The translations under genes were made by a program, and so were the position numbers. 64,000 bases of DNA, from the NCBI RefSeq assembly GCF_910592395.1, contig NC_088308.1:15141501-15205500 (forward strand). The letters are read 5' to 3'. Position 1 is the first letter of the stretch. Each line of letters opens with the position of its first letter. Source of the stretch: Lineus longissimus. Lineage: Eukaryota > Nemertea > Pilidiophora > Heteronemertea > Lineidae. Positions 11,371 to 22,147 of the stretch are shown here, piece by piece. The notes under the pieces were generated by a model. That model was not told where the DNA came from. It made no database searches and saw nothing but the letters and a program-made list of their open reading frames with translations.

Positions 11371-11724
11371 AGAACAAATAAGTGATGTATGTAGCACGGG
11401 GGTCATTGGTGTATGACCAAAGGGTCTAGGTGATGGCGTGGTAGCCTGCTCCGACTGGTGATCCCTTGTTGGGGACGAGAAGTCAAAGTCACAAATGGTG
11501 TGTAGCTTGAGACCGGATCCAGATTTGGATAACGTACGTCCCACGAGTGGGTGGATGTACGGTTTGCTCTACGGGAAAATGCTTTAAAGTGAAAACTGCA
11601 GCACAGTATGCAGTGACAGACAAAGTGAACTGTCCGATCAGGTACAGTCCGATCTAGCCTGGAGAGTGATACGGTTATATAGATGTATGGGGACGAGGTA
11701 AGGTATCACAAACCAGGTGACTAA

Positions 11725-13023
11725 TTAATCCAGTAAGTTTAGACCAAAAGGAGCTGGTGTGCGTAGTTGATGGATCCAGTCCAGTTCTGTGATCAATCTC
11801 TTTTGCAGGGCTTCCTGCGAGTTTGGAGGAAGACGGATGAAGGCCAGCACATGCGCTCTGACGTCATCCAAGCCCTTGTGTCCTGGGGTGTTGAAGTGTC
11901 TACCCACAGTGTCATCTTTGTGATTCTTTGTGATGTTTCTGAAATGCTCACAGAGTCGCGCACATAAGTTTCTCTTAGTTTGGCCCACATATTGTAGTCG
12001 GCATGTAATACATGACAGACAGTATATTAAATTGCTACTTTTGCAATCAATGTGTGTCCTGGTTGTGTATGTCCTTAACGTTGTATGGCTGCGAATAGAG
12101 CCGGAGGTGTCGAGCCTGATACAGTATCTGCACGACGCTCTATTACAGCCAGATCTCTGTGAGGGATGGGGTTGTCCCCTGTTGAGATCGATGGTATGAG
12201 GCCCTTGATCATTCTGGGTACCGGGAGTTGGATAGGTGATTCCTGGTTGTGTCCCCATGGGTGGGGACAATTTTGCCCTGACTAGCATATCCCTCAGGTT
12301 TTTTGGTCTCCTGTGGCCAAAGATAATTGGGACTTGATGAACCCTATCAGTGGTTTTGGATCTAGCAAGGCTGTCCCAGTTCTCTCGGATGGTATTGCTG
12401 GGACCACTGAACCCTGGCGCGAAGGTTGTGATGAAGTAGAACGGTGGTTCACCTTCAACAGCAGAAGTTGCTGGGGGTGTAGGGTAGAGAAGACTATGTC
12501 GGTCTTTCCTTCTAGCCTTCACCATAGCGCCTTCAATGAGGTCCGATGGGTATCCTCTCCTCAGAAAATGGCCACCCAGTTCAATAGAATGGGTGTCGTA
12601 ATCCTCCACTCGACTGCAGATGCGTCTGACGCGGAGGAATTGACCGTATGGTATACCCTTTTTACATGAAATTGGGCGAGCTGAGTTGTACAGCAGATAG
12701 TTGTGCGAGTCCGTTGGTTTGGAGTATAGTCCGGTGACGATGGACCCATCCACATTTCTGACCATGGTGTCCAGAAAGCTCACCTGTGTTTTAGATATCT
12801 CGGCAGTAAATTTGATGCTGGGTATTCTGCCGTTCAGGTGGGTGATAAACTGTTCTAGATCCTCCCTGGAATGTGTCCAGATCAGGAAAATGTCGTCTAT
12901 GAAGCGTACATAGAGCAGTGGTTGTGTCGGATGAGTGTACACATATGTTTCTTCAAAGTCTGCCATGAAGAGATTGGCATAGCTAGGTGCTACTTTGCTT
13001 CCCATTGCTGTGCCTGAGATTTG
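11725..13023 (-). pseudogene. Penelope-like RT C-terminal part with GIY-YIG endonuclease
   Basis: About 430 open codons. The ORF starts inside the RT, at the ISGTAMGSKVAPSYANLFM region, followed by the catalytic-motif region YVRFIDDIFLIW (the two aspartates) and VSFLDTMV. It ends with the GIY-YIG endonuclease typical of Penelope elements: NLIYCLSCITCRLQYVGQTK, then RLCEHFRNI, and FGLNLLD before the stop at 11725. Everything upstream, including the RT fingers and first catalytic aspartate, is missing. The nominal first codons (MRSPGGES) are read through the junction into the opposite copy. Differs from the plus copy at a handful of residues. Confidence 0.85.
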
Positions 13024-15043
13024 AGACTCCCCACCAGGAGACCGCACAAGGACAACCTCACCCCCGGTGAGCGCAGGGCTTTGGCTAAACTAACCTCTTT
13101 GCCCAATGTCGTCATCAAACCAGCAGATAAGGGCTCAGCAGTAGTCCTTTTAAGAAGGAGCGACTACGTTAAGGAAGCCGAAAAACAACTAGGCAACCTG
13201 GTCCACTATCAACCACAGACAAGGGACCTTACCTATAACCACCACTCGGAAGTTATTCTCACTGTCGGAGCCATGGCAGCGAGAGGGGAAATAAGTGAAA
13301 AATGCCAAGCTTATTTGTGCGTCAAAAAACCACGCACACCTAACTTTTACTTACTCCCTAAAATTCACAAGGGAATCATCCCCCCACCAGGCAGACCAAT
13401 CATGTCCGCCAATGACAGTCCCACCGAAAGAATATCACAATTCGTGGATGCCTTTCTCCAACCCTTAGTTAAAGAGACCAGATCCTTTATTAAGGACACA
13501 ACCCACTTTCTACAAAAACTTGAGAATATTGGGCCCCTCCCGCACAACACGCTCTTGGTGACGTTGGATGTAACGTCACTGAACACCAATATACCGCATC
13601 TCGTTGGCAAGAGGGCTGTGGCGAAGTTCCTTGTGTCCCACAGACGGAACGCAGCGCAACCAACCAACCAATCGCTCATAAAGCTTCTAGACATGGTGCT
13701 CACCAAAAACAATTTCATTTTTGATGGCAAACACTATTTACAAATCTCAGGCACAACAATGGGAAGCAAACAAAGTAGCACCTAGCTATGCCAATCTCTT
13801 CATGGCAGACTTTGAAGAAACATATGTGTACACTCATCCGACACAACCACTGCTCTATGTACGCTTCATAGACGACATTTTCCTGATCTGGACACATTCC
13901 AGGGAGGATCTAGAACAGTTTATCACCCACCTGAACGGCAGAATACCCAGCATCAAATTTACTGCCGAGATATCTAAAACACAGGTGAGCTTTCTGGACA
14001 CCATGGTCAGAAATGTGGATGGGTCCATCGTCACCGGACTATACTCCAAACCAACGGACTCGCACAACTATCTGCTGTACAACTCAGCTCGCCCAATTTC
14101 ATGTAAAAAGGGTATACCATACGGTCAATTCCTCCGCGTCAGACGCATCTGCAGTCGAGTGGAGGATTACGACACCCATTCTATTGAACTGGGTGGCCAT
14201 TTTCTGAGGAGAGGATACCCATCGGACCTCATTGAAGGCGCTATGGTGAAGGCTAGAAGGAAAGACCGACATAGTCTTCTCTACCCTACACCCCCAGCAA
14301 CTTCTGCTGTTGAAGGTGAACCACCGTTCTACTTCATCACAACCTTCGCGCCAGGGTTCAGTAGTCCCAGCAATATCATCCGAGAGAACTGGGACAGCCT
14401 TGCTAGATCCAAAACCACTGATAGGGTTCATCAAGCCCCAATTATCTTTGGCCACAGGAGACCAAAAAACCTGAGGGATATGCTAGTCAGGGCAAAATTG
14501 TCCCCACCCATGGGGACACAACCAGGAATCACCTATCCCACCCCCGGTACCCAGAATGACCAAGGGCCTCATACCATCGATCTCAACAGGGGACAACCCC
14601 ATCCCTCACAGAGATCTGGCTGTAATAGAGCGTCGTGCAGATACTGTATCAGGCTCGACACCTCCGGCTCTATTCGCAGCCATACAACGTTAAGGACATA
14701 CACAACCAGGACACACATTGATTGCAAAAGTAGCAATTTAATATACTGTCTGTCATGTATAACATGCGGACTACAATATGTGGGCCAAACTAAGAGAAAC
14801 TTATGTGCGCGACTCTGTGAGCATTTCAGAAACATCACAAAGAATAACAAAGATGACACTGTGGGTAGACACTTCAACACCCCAGGACACAAGGGCTTGG
14901 ATGACGTCAGAGCGCATGTGCTGGCCTTCATCCGTCTTCCTCCCAACTCGCAGGAAGCCCTGCAAAAGAGATTGATCACAGAACTGGACTGGATCCATCG
15001 ACTACGCACACCAGCTCCTTTCGGTCTAAACTTACTGGACTAA
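13021..15043 (+). pseudogene. Penelope-like reverse transcriptase / GIY-YIG protein, frameshifted
   Basis: First frame (13021-13785): NVVIKPADKGSAVVL, FYLLPKIHKG, GRPIMSANDSPTERIS and LVTLDVTSLNTNIP; the last holds the first catalytic Asp, with Asn where family members usually have Tyr. Second frame (13721-15043): YVRFIDDIFLIW and the GIY-YIG domain (YCLSCITCGLQYVGQTK). The switch is at about 13767-13776: GCAAACAAAGTAGC here against GCAAAGTAGC in the minus copy, a 4-base insertion that breaks the gene in the conserved MGSKVAPSYANL region. Near-identity with the minus copy shows the break is young. Not translatable as one protein. Confidence 0.9.
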
Positions 15044-15085
15044 TTAGTCACCTGGTTTGTGATACCTTACCTCGTCCCCATACAC
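13024..15085 (+). mobile_element. Penelope-like element, plus-strand copy
   Basis: Longer coding copy, arranged head to head with the minus copy. It starts inside the ORF (about LTPGERRAL) and so lacks the N-terminus. It stops in the 3' region after CTCGTCCCCATACA, where it meets the right target duplication. The minus copy continues about 630 bases past this point, so the two halves are truncated differently. Head-to-head and partial-copy layouts are known for Penelope elements. Confidence 0.85.
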
Positions 15086-15100
15086 GTACATGTTCACCTC
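15086..15100 (+). repeat. Target site duplication, right copy
   Basis: Exact direct repeat of 11052-11066 (GTACATGTTCACCTC), immediately after the plus-strand Penelope 3' end. Confidence 0.8.
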
Positions 15101-16018
15101 GTTGCATTTCTCGAGACTGATTCCGAGTGATGGGATATCGCTAGGTGGTTTTGGAATGTTAAGCCTCCGCAAACGTATTTATAATGTTCAATTAGTCGCG
15201 TCTCGACCACGCAGTGGGTTGAATTCGATCGTGGATAAATGAAAGTCAGCCATGTTTTGCATTTGTACCAGATCAGTGCAACAGCAGCAGGTGATCATCA
15301 ACTGCACTGCAAGTATGAAACCCAACAAAAACGCACAAACTACTTAATTGCAGTTTATAATCATTCCAGATGATTTGTTGACGTACAGACAAAACAACAA
15401 AATTCGGAGAAAAATTCAAATATCCAAGCTGCTGATCATGTTGAAGATTCTGATCCGACTGCCATGTTTTGAACATTTTGAAAATTTTCGAGTTCACAAA
15501 AACACCACAAACGTCCGACGCAAGCGATGTCATTCAAAACGGTTCAGTTCATCACAACCGTTGCATAATGTTTTATCAAGGACACAAGATAAGAAACAAG
15601 GAATTCTGGAATAAACAATACTTTGGATGCAGTTTTTCTGGCAAACAAGCGGTCTTGCCCAGCGTTTTCTTTTCTGCCATTACCGACTTAACTGACAGAT
15701 TCGGCCTAGACTGCACCATGACACAATCGGCTGTCTAAACAAAAATGCCGTCCACACAACTCGCTCTCCGCTTGAAAATAATCGCTAACAAAAGTTTAAT
15801 TGTGTGTTTTTTGGTTGAAACGAGAAAACAAGATGGCGTGGACTCAAAATACCTCGTCAGCTCCCGTCTTACACTCATTTTAGACCGGTGTTACACTTTA
15901 CACTGTGACGTTACACCAGCTGTCACAATGATGATGCCAAAGTGTTACACCGATGTCCAACCCGAGCTCAGTGTAGGGAGTTGGGGTAGGCCTCCTATAC
16001 CAACACTACACTAACACC
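15101..16018. other. Intergenic or intronic, unrecognised
   Basis: No gene supported. Positions about 15890-16018 (GTGTTACACTTTACAC and similar) belong to the diverged repeat whose inverted relative lies at 6353-6540. If the NAA60 exon at 16294 belongs to a plus-strand gene, this region lies in its upstream intron or flank. Confidence 0.4.
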
Positions 16019-16131
16019 AACATCCATAATAACACAGCAATAATACTCCACTTCATCTTCGAAATAGTTATTTACACTGTCCATATTTGAAGATTAGGTG
16101 GAGTATTGTTGCTGTGTTCTTATGGATGTTT
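16019..16131. repeat. 113-bp imperfect palindrome (foldback MITE-like)
   Basis: AACATCCATAATAACACAGC on the left (from 16019) mirrors GCTGTGTTCTTATGGATGTT on the right (to 16131), with arms of about 46 bases and an A/T-rich spacer. It lies within the 15.9-16.2 kb repeat and interrupts its match to 6.35 kb, so it looks like a secondary insertion. No target duplication was resolved. Confidence 0.65.
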
Positions 16132-16293
16132 AAATTCCTGGACTCTGCACCAAAACTAACAACAACACCACTTTCCTAACCTCAAGACTTGACCTGACCC
16201 AATGTTCCTGCATATTAAAAGCTGGGGGATTTGTGATGGTCTTGCCATCAATATTACTCTAGTTTTTGCTGATATTTTTGTTTGTGATTTCAG

Positions 16294-16631
16294 CCTCCCT
16301 TCTGCTGGATAGTTTGGTGTCTTACCTCACAACAAATGAACAACACAACTGTAGAGTGGTGTACCTTCATGTCTTGACAACGAATGCAGCAGCAATCAGA
16401 TTTTATGAACAAAGGAACTTTAAGATGCATAACTACCTGCCGTATTATTACTCAATAAAGGGAAAACCAAGGGATGGATATACTTATGCATTGTACATTA
16501 ATGGAGGCCAACCACCCTGGACATTGCTATATCCTTCTGTATTAATCAATTTGATTTTGTCACTCTCTGGTGAGGTAGTAGGTGTTTTGATTGCAGTCAT
16601 AATCCGGTTAATAATAAAATCCTCAACAAAA
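16294..16631 (+). CDS. NAA60: NAA60 (N-alpha-acetyltransferase 60, NatF) internal exon
   Basis: NAA60 is the Golgi-associated enzyme that acetylates N-termini of transmembrane proteins facing the cytosol. This exon holds the second half of the GNAT fold and the start of the C-terminal tail: SLLLDSLVSYL (end of the acetyl-CoA-binding helix), VVYLHVLTTNAAAIRFYEQR, FKMHNYLPYYYSIKGK, DGYTYALYINGGQPPWTLL. These are strongly conserved NAA60 signatures. Acceptor TTGTGATTTCAG ends at 16293; donor AAAA|GTAAGT starts at 16632. The exon enters with two bases of a split codon and leaves in phase 0. Upstream exons (the N-terminal half, including most of the acetyl-CoA loop) and the last exon were not found. 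No stops; probably a live host gene. Confidence 0.88.
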
Positions 16632-16799
16632 GTAAGTCCCCCCTAAACAATTGGTAATTTCTAAAGTATCCAGGACAATTCGATCAAAATTGCAGGACAT
16701 TATCATACCATCATTAGGCACAATGAGTGACAAGGACAATTGAATGAAAAAAGTGCCATTTCAAAAATAACAAAAGCTTATATCCCTTATAATCAATTT

Positions 16800-17740
16800 A
16801 TTCTTGTGAGTTACAGATAAATTCTGGCAACAATCAAACCTCTTCAGTATCTTGTGTATCCTCCGTTACTCATGATGACTCCACGGCACCTGTTACGCAT
16901 ACTGTGGATTAGGCATCGGATTCTCAGCTGTGGGATGTTATTCCACTCCTCCTGCAGGAAAGCTGTCAAATCGTTCAGATTCGTCTGGTTAGTCACCCTG
17001 CAATAGTCTGCCCGCTTGAGTTGGGCCCGGTGTATTTGCGCATTATCGTCCATGAACGTGAATATATTCCGATAGTTGCTGAAAATGGCACCTAGTCCGG
17101 AACAAGGTTTTGTTGAATGTATTCAGTGGCATTCAGGTTTCCTTGGATTTGAACTAGGTCTGTTTTCAGTCTTTCGCTGATCCCAGCCCACGCCATCACA
17201 CTACCTCCTCCGTATGCTGCGACAGGTTGAACGCAGCATTCGGTATGTTTCTGTCCTTGGCAACGCCACACCCTTCTCCTCCCATCAATTTGGCAAAAGC
17301 AAGCACGAACTTCATCACTGAACATCACTCTGGCCCACTGCGCTCTGGTCCATCTTTTATGCTAACGGGCTTGTTTGTGAGGCAGAAGCAACAACGCTTT
17401 CTTGACAAGATGTCAGGCATGAACTCCTGCTATATGAAGTCATCTTCTGACTGTCTGACTGCTGATCCTTTCTCAATTAACAAGAAACATCTCGTCCCTG
17501 ATTGCAGTAGCTGTCACGGATCTGTTCCTTAGGGCTGAAATACTGAAATGGATTGGTTGCTTGGTTTGTGACTTTCGGTCTTGAAGTCCTGGTTGAATTT
17601 TTCGTGCAGTTTTCTTATGGCTTTCGGACATACTGTCATCCTGCGGGCAACTTCCTTCACTGGAGTATTCGCCAGAAGAAGACCAATGGCAATCTTTATG
17701 TTTTATGGTGAAACTTTGATATGATTTTTGTCATATCTCC
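16800..17740 (-). pseudogene. Decayed Tc1-like transposase
   Basis: Minus-strand pieces in order: a helix-turn-helix near 17720-17570 (LLLANTPVKEVARRMTV, then KAIRKLHEKF); 17328-17092 with MMFSDEVRACF (first catalytic Asp) and YGGGSVMAWAGIS; 17053-16844 with MDDNAQIHRA (second Asp), LQEEWNNIPQ and SMRNRCRGVI. The segment that normally carries the third acidic residue (the PDLNPIEHLWD region) is missing between HRA and LQEEW, so there is an internal deletion as well as frameshifts. It lies just downstream of the NAA60 exon, probably in its intron. Terminal inverted repeats were not resolved. Confidence 0.8.
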
Positions 17741-17945
17741 TGATGTCAGCTATAAATAAAGAGCATTTGAAAATTCAGCTGTTCGGCAGGTCACGGCGCA
17801 ATAATATTGTACATGTATATCATGGGAATGTCTCGGACAGCGGCCATCTTATTTCTTGATTAAGTTTGTGCCGGTGAATGACAAATATTTATCAGACATA
17901 TTCGAATGGTTCTGGAGATTAACAGAGCTTCACTGCAGCATTATT

Positions 17946-18330
17946 TTTAGCTCTGCTGACCAAGTTAGCCGAGATAGTCAAATAGCGATTCGAATGGTGG
18001 CCGTCCTTCGGTCCGTCCAGCCGTCCGTCAGTTCGTCCTTCCGTCGGGCCGTGGACAAATTGGGCATTTTGTAACCGTAAGATCTAGGCACTTCAAATCT
18101 GGCCGTAGGGATGAACACAACAATGATATGCTGCTGACAGAAAATTCACCACGATTCGACTGAATTTCAGCTCACCAGGGGGCAAAAAACGTAAATTAAG
18201 AAACACTTTTTTGTCGCTTTATTCCAACAGATAGAAGCTTGAAATACAGTTGAAGAAGTCTGCATGATATAAAAGTTCTGAAATAAAAATAGATCAGTTT
18301 CGATTTATATCACCAGTTGGCTGTACTGAG
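17946..18330 (+). repeat. HINE-like repeat remnant, third family
   Basis: Starts TTTTTAGCTCTGCTGACC, followed by a degraded complement, then a (CCGT)n-like tract at about 18000-18055 and a body with a CTCACCAGGGGGCAAAAAA motif. The order (T run, AGCTC hairpin, CGT-rich microsatellite, CCAGGGGGC motif) parallels families A and B, but the sequence is diverged and no 3' end was found. 18331-19059 shows nothing I can identify. Confidence 0.5.
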
Positions 18331-19059
18331 CAAAAGTGTTGTTTGACCCTGGTTTGAATTTCCAGCCCTGAACTGACATACATTTACATCCCTGCTAGAA
18401 TTGGCCACCATTATCGCCGAGTGTGCTGGATTTGCTCAAACGCAATGTATAATGTACAGTGACTTTCAAACATGGAAGCTAATAGTGGTAGAGAGGATCT
18501 GGAGATCTTGCCTTTTGGCACTGTGCGAGTTTGCTTCCCCACTGACGTATGATCGAGAAAATGGCGACTTTTTTATTTCGACCAGATTGATTTTAGGTAA
18601 GTGACACATTTATATTTTAAACCGTTTCTGAAATTAATTATGGTACGAAACTTCAGCGCAATTTGTTTATATTCTCCGTTAACGACGGGTTCAACCCAAT
18701 TTTGTAAAAACAGCCTTCAAATCGAGTCGACAATCTTTTTGAAATATTAAAGCGATGATCTCATTATTCAGTGTCTCAAGTCACCACTGTAGAAATCTAC
18801 AGCATCATTATGAAGGGAGTTTAATTGCGCAGATTCAATGACAAATTTTGCCTCTTTTCACAGCTTGTTTTTCTATTCCAAGCACTCCCTATCCATTCTT
18901 GATGATACAGCAGTCATGTTTAATTATTTTGCTTTTTTACTCACAATTGTTTAGATATCATGCTTTTTAGCGCCCAACAAAACTAGGTCTTATTTATGCA
19001 CAAGCAGACGAAATGATCATTAGTGTGTAAATTGCATTACTCCCATGTTACTTTATAGT

Positions 19060-20374
19060 AACACCGCTATTGTTGCCTAGAAAGTGTTTCCTTACAAAGC
19101 TTGTGATTCGCCGCGCTCACGCTCAGGCCATGCATATGGGCCTTGGCGCAACCATTGTCACAATCAGACGCCAATATTGGATTCCCGCAATCAGGGCTGA
19201 AGTTCGCGCTTATGTTCGCAAGTGCGTTGTCTGTAAACTTGTCTTGGGACGCCCGTACGTGCTGCCACCATCGCCAGATCTCCCAGACTACATGATTGAT
19301 CCGTCAAAGCCGTTAAAGAACGTTGGAATAGACTTTACCGGAAGTCTGTTAGTGAAAGAGTATGGCGTACAGGACCCTAGAAAGGTGTACATCGCGTTGT
19401 TCACTTGTCTTGGTACACGTTGCGTAAATCTTGAGATTGTGACTGATATGTCAGAGACTGCATTCTTACAAGCATTTCGCCTCATTGCGCAACATATTCA
19501 GTTCCTGAGTTATGTTTGAGTGACAATGCTTCTACATTCAAAAGTGCCGATGATGACATTCAGCGATTGTTGAACACTGTTGAATGTAATGATGTTCAGA
19601 ATCATCTTGCGGAGAAACGTGTTCGCTTCCGAAATATCCCTGTTCAGGCTCCATGGTGGGGTGGGGCTTGGGAGCGGCTGATTGGTGTGAAGAAAAGTGT
19701 CATCAAAAGGTCTGGGGAAAGCCTTGATTACTTTGGAAGAAATGTATACTGTAATCAAGGAGGTTCAAGCAGTACTCAATGATCGTCCATTGACGTACGC
19801 CTCTGGTGATTTAAATGAATCTCAGCCGCTCACACCCGCCATGCTTCTGTTCGGACATGATGTTACTGCTTTGCGTCAGCCTGTTGTGGATGATGACGAG
19901 AGTGAATCATATGGTGTTGTCAATACTATCAGTCGTGCAGAGCGTAGGCGCTCTCTGCTTTATCAGCATTTTGTCAATAGATTCTAGACTGAATATCTGT
20001 CAGCACTGAGAGAAATGCATTCATATCAGACTCGTTAACAAAATGCCAGTAGCTACAGTATTGACGTAGGTCATGTTGTGTTAGTATTTGACAAAGATAT
20101 GCCAAGAACAAAGTGGAAGATGGGAGTTGTCACTAGTTTGATCAGGGGGGTTGATGATGAAGTGCGTGCTGCATTTGTAAGAACCAGTAATGGAAGGACG
20201 ACCTCCAGGGCAATTTCTAGGTTGTACCCATTAGAAGTCTCTAGTGAGAATGAGAGTAGTGATGTTACACCGGTAGCGGAACCAAAGATTCGAGCCAGAT
20301 TCGAGACATGCTTCAGAGCTCAGGCTTCACCCAGTGTGGGACTGGAAAATATGGAGCAGCTCCTGTGCTTGTAG
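19060..20374 (+). pseudogene. BEL/Pao retrotransposon, integrase to pol C-terminus, frameshifted
   Basis: 5'-truncated Pao pol. Seen in order: zinc-binding region (HAQAMHMG then CVVCKLVLG); integrase core VGIDFTGSLLVK (first Asp), FTCLGTRCVNLEIV, LSDNASTFK (second Asp) and APWWGGAWERLIG (catalytic Glu); then LNDRPLTYA, LTPAMLLFGHD, and the C-terminal DUF5641-type region WKMGVVTSLIRG with SRLYPLEVSS. The pieces lie in different frames (19070-19519, 19516-19782, 19697-19987, 20078-20374), with at least three frameshifts. No gag, protease or RT remains. Confidence 0.85.
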
Positions 20375-20504
20375 TAAATCGAGGTAGCTTCAGAGAAAGC
20401 TTTTCACTTTTCCCTAAAAGTGCTGCCACCTGTAAATTTGTGATTTCTCCTCAGTAATTAATAAGACACATGTACTAGCAATGCATCGTGAGAAAATCAG
20501 GGGG

Positions 20505-20740
20505 TGTTACTGCCACTCCTTGATTTCCCCAGGATGCTAGGGATGTGAAACAGCTCCTGAAGGACTCTACAGTATTTTTCATCATTCCCTGGCTTGAGGG
20601 AAGTACTCTCTGAGCAACCCATCGCGTCAGCCTAATTTGGTCTCCTTATTGTGAGGAACAAGATGGGTTCACTGCGTCTGGGTGTAGTGGGAAGTGGCTC
20701 TCGGGACCTAAACTGTTTACCCCTCTTGCACCCAGGTATT
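20505..20740 (+). mobile_element. Probable 3' LTR (start) of the preceding BEL/Pao element
   Basis: A purine run (AGAAAATCAGGGGG) ends at 20504 and is followed by TGTTACTGCC, the expected polypurine tract then TG start of an LTR. The right border is uncertain because a family A repeat begins at 20743. There is no second LTR for comparison. Confidence 0.4.
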
Positions 20741-20742
20741 TT

Positions 20743-21832
20743 GGCTCACCGTAGGGGAGTCTATACAACACCGCAGAGTCTGTGGTCCGTCGTTGTCGTC
20801 GTCGTCGCCGCCGCCCCCTACGATAGCTGATAGTTTTACCCACTGCAATGGAGGGGAAACCCCCCTTGTTGGGACCCTCCATAATTCCTTTTATCACGTT
20901 TTTTTTTGGTAGGACTTGTTCTAGTAGAAGTAGTGATCGTGAGAGTGAAAGCAGATGTATAATGATTCGCGGGGACACTCCCCGACCCCCCTTTTGTGGC
21001 TAGGCAGATCGTTCACCATTCTTTCTATGCAGTGTGATGAGCAGGTCATGCTTGCATAAAGTCGTTATAAATAGGTTTTTAGCTCCATTATTTTTGGTGC
21101 AGTTGATAACAGTATGCTCAGTGGTATACGGTAAAAAAGCAACGGAAAAAAAGACAACTGTAACAAAAGCAGTGGAAAAAAGGCAACCATTTTTTCAAGG
21201 TCACATAGGTCCAATGGCGAAAAATTGCTGTTTGAGTGTAACTATGGTACGTTTCTTAACATCTAAAGCTATGAACTTGAAATTTGGTGCACATGTATGT
21301 CATGTTACCTCTGACACCAAATTTCGTTCTGAAATGGAAACCTAAAAATAAAAATGTGTGATATCTCCCCGAGTGACTCCTTTTCATTTAAAATGTTACA
21401 GTAGGTTCTCCTAGCATGGATACATCGCAAATTATAAGGGACTTTGTTTGACCTAATTTTCAAGGTCACAGAGGTCAAATGGCTGCCATTTGAGTGTGCA
21501 CATTTCTTAACAGCTATAGCTATGAACTTGAAATTTGGTACACATGACATCCTACGTCATGTAACCTCTGACACTGAATTGCGGTCTGATCTGAATCTCG
21601 ACTTGGCTACCAGTACGCCAAAATTAAAATCAGTAAAAAGTGCACTATCTCGCTTATTAGTGTCTTTTTTTCGATGATATTTATGGTAGGTACTCCAAGC
21701 AAGGATACATTACATGTCATACTGACTTTGGTTTGACCAATATGCTATACCTGTAGCATGTTTCTTAACCAGGATGAATTCCTAACCACCAAATATCTAT
21801 ACGGTGAGCACAATGGCCCTTGGCTGCTTAAT
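20743..21832 (+). mobile_element. HINE-like repeat, family A copy 5, rearranged
   Basis: The 5' end GGCTCACCGTAGGGGAGTC and a CGTC-rich tract occupy 20743-20815. 20820-21185 is unrelated A-rich sequence. The family body resumes at about 21186 and runs to ACGGTGAGCACAATGGCCC near 21823. Either an insertion or a recombination has replaced the first units. Confidence 0.65.
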
Positions 21833-22024
21833 TTTTAAATATCACAGAGATAAAATAATATATTTGAATGCAGTTTTCACCAGAGCATGGTATATTTTGT
21901 TGGTCATATAACAGTTCTTTTTGGATGCACCTAATACCATCCCTTCATTATGTAACAAACATTTCAAAAAAGGTTTCAAAAATTCACATTAGCGCATGAA
22001 CTGTGCTTTATGACCATCCTTTTT

Positions 22025-22078
22025 GGCTCACCGTAGGGGAGTCTATACGATACCGCAGTGTCCGTCGTCCGTCGTCGT

Positions 22079-22147
<69 letters not shown>

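Larger units (their letters stand above)
11067..13023 (-). mobile_element. Penelope-like element, minus-strand copy (5' truncated)
   Basis: Holds the C-terminal part of the Penelope ORF and about 660 bases of 3' region. It reads leftwards from the head-to-head junction near 13023, where the shared sequence CAAATCTCAGG ends and the opposite copy begins. The 3' end is A/T-rich (TTTTTTAAAA on the minus strand) and abuts the 15-bp target duplication. The 3' region carries a hammerhead-like core at 11341-11370. The copies are nearly identical, so insertion was recent. Confidence 0.85.

Noticed and set aside
11069-11544. Open minus-strand frames (102 and 98 codons) in the Penelope 3' region
   Set aside because: They overlap each other in different frames and cover the hammerhead-like core; no conserved protein.
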